14,663 nt of DNA from Myxococcales bacterium. GTDB taxonomy: Bacteria; Myxococcota; UBA796; SXON01. Every line of letters starts with the position of its first letter. Positions within the stretch are counted from its first letter, which is position 1. Shown here one piece after another: positions 14,513 through 14,663 of this stretch. Where the stretch lies: NCBI GenBank assembly GCA_009692585.1, contig SHYX01000075.1, forward strand, positions 1 through 14,663, read 5' to 3'. The notes below the pieces were generated by a model. The model had not been told where the DNA came from. It searched no databases and saw nothing but the letters and a program-made list of their open reading frames with translations. The position numbers and the translations under genes are program-made.

Positions 14513-14663
14513 TCAGCCGACAGCCGCCACATCCAGTCGCAAGGTTCGGGCACGCCGCAGGCGACTCATGTGGCGCGGCAGCGCACCAACAAAGGCGTTT
14601 TTGTGGGACGTTCTGACTTGTCCTTGCGGTGGCCGCCGCGAACTGATCGCGGCAGTCCAGGAG
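14513..14663 (+). pseudogene. C-terminal remnant of an IS91-type (HUH) transposase, running off the window
   Basis: From the repeat edge one frame is open to the window end. It reads VRARRRLMW, then KAFLWDVLTCPCGGRRELIA and AVQE. The pattern RRL.W......F..DVL.CP.CGGRR.LIAA. is the familiar C-terminal end of IS91/ISCR-type rolling-circle transposases. The catalytic HUH and Tyr region would lie far upstream and is absent, replaced by repeat B copy 2, so this is a 5'-truncated fragment. The frame also continues open leftwards into the repeat (to about 14350), probably by chance. The end of the gene lies beyond 14663. Confidence 0.7.

Overview
The window is very GC-rich. It carries lipoproteins with Gly/Ala-rich or Cys-rich heads, thrombospondin type 3 repeats, MORN and leucine-rich repeat lipoproteins, and a large surface protein with a collagen-like stretch. 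This mix is typical of Myxococcota (former Deltaproteobacteria), but no rRNA or marker gene is present, so the assignment is an inference. I saw no tRNA, rRNA or CRISPR array.

Layout. (1) 1-227: one member of a dispersed repeat family. (2) 266-1730 (+): two lipoproteins, one with an Ala/Val/Asp minisatellite and leucine-rich repeats, the other with MORN repeats. (3) 1759-2399: a phage small-terminase-like remnant, the truncated start of a following ORF, and a short AT-rich island with regularly spaced AATTTYT motifs. (4) 2400-6478 (+): a tightly coupled three-gene operon (HTTM/vitamin-K-carboxylase-like membrane protein, AsnB-type glutamine amidotransferase/synthetase, VTT/DedA-like membrane protein). 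(5) 6455-6787: a 333-bp repeat lying exactly between two convergent genes and supplying both stop codons. (6) 6782-9353 (-): an M48 metalloprotease gene broken by two compensating frameshifts, then a membrane-anchored TPR protein. (7) 9428-13641 (+), divergent from the TPR gene: a 925-aa secreted fibre-like protein with two sets of internal repeats, then a lipoprotein with ten thrombospondin type 3 repeats. (8) 13747-14663: an inverted copy of the left repeat, a second copy of the 333-bp repeat, and the C-terminal remnant of an IS91-type transposase running off the window.

Functionally the window is dominated by cell-surface proteins. The most system-like part is the HTTM-AsnB-VTT operon: a membrane enzyme, an ATP-dependent amide-forming enzyme and a small transporter-like membrane protein in one transcription unit, which suggests amidation or condensation on a membrane-linked or peptide substrate. 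Around it, four copies of an apparently uncharacterised repeat family in two subfamilies, plus phage and IS91 remnants and broken genes, mark the region as accessory and repeatedly rearranged.
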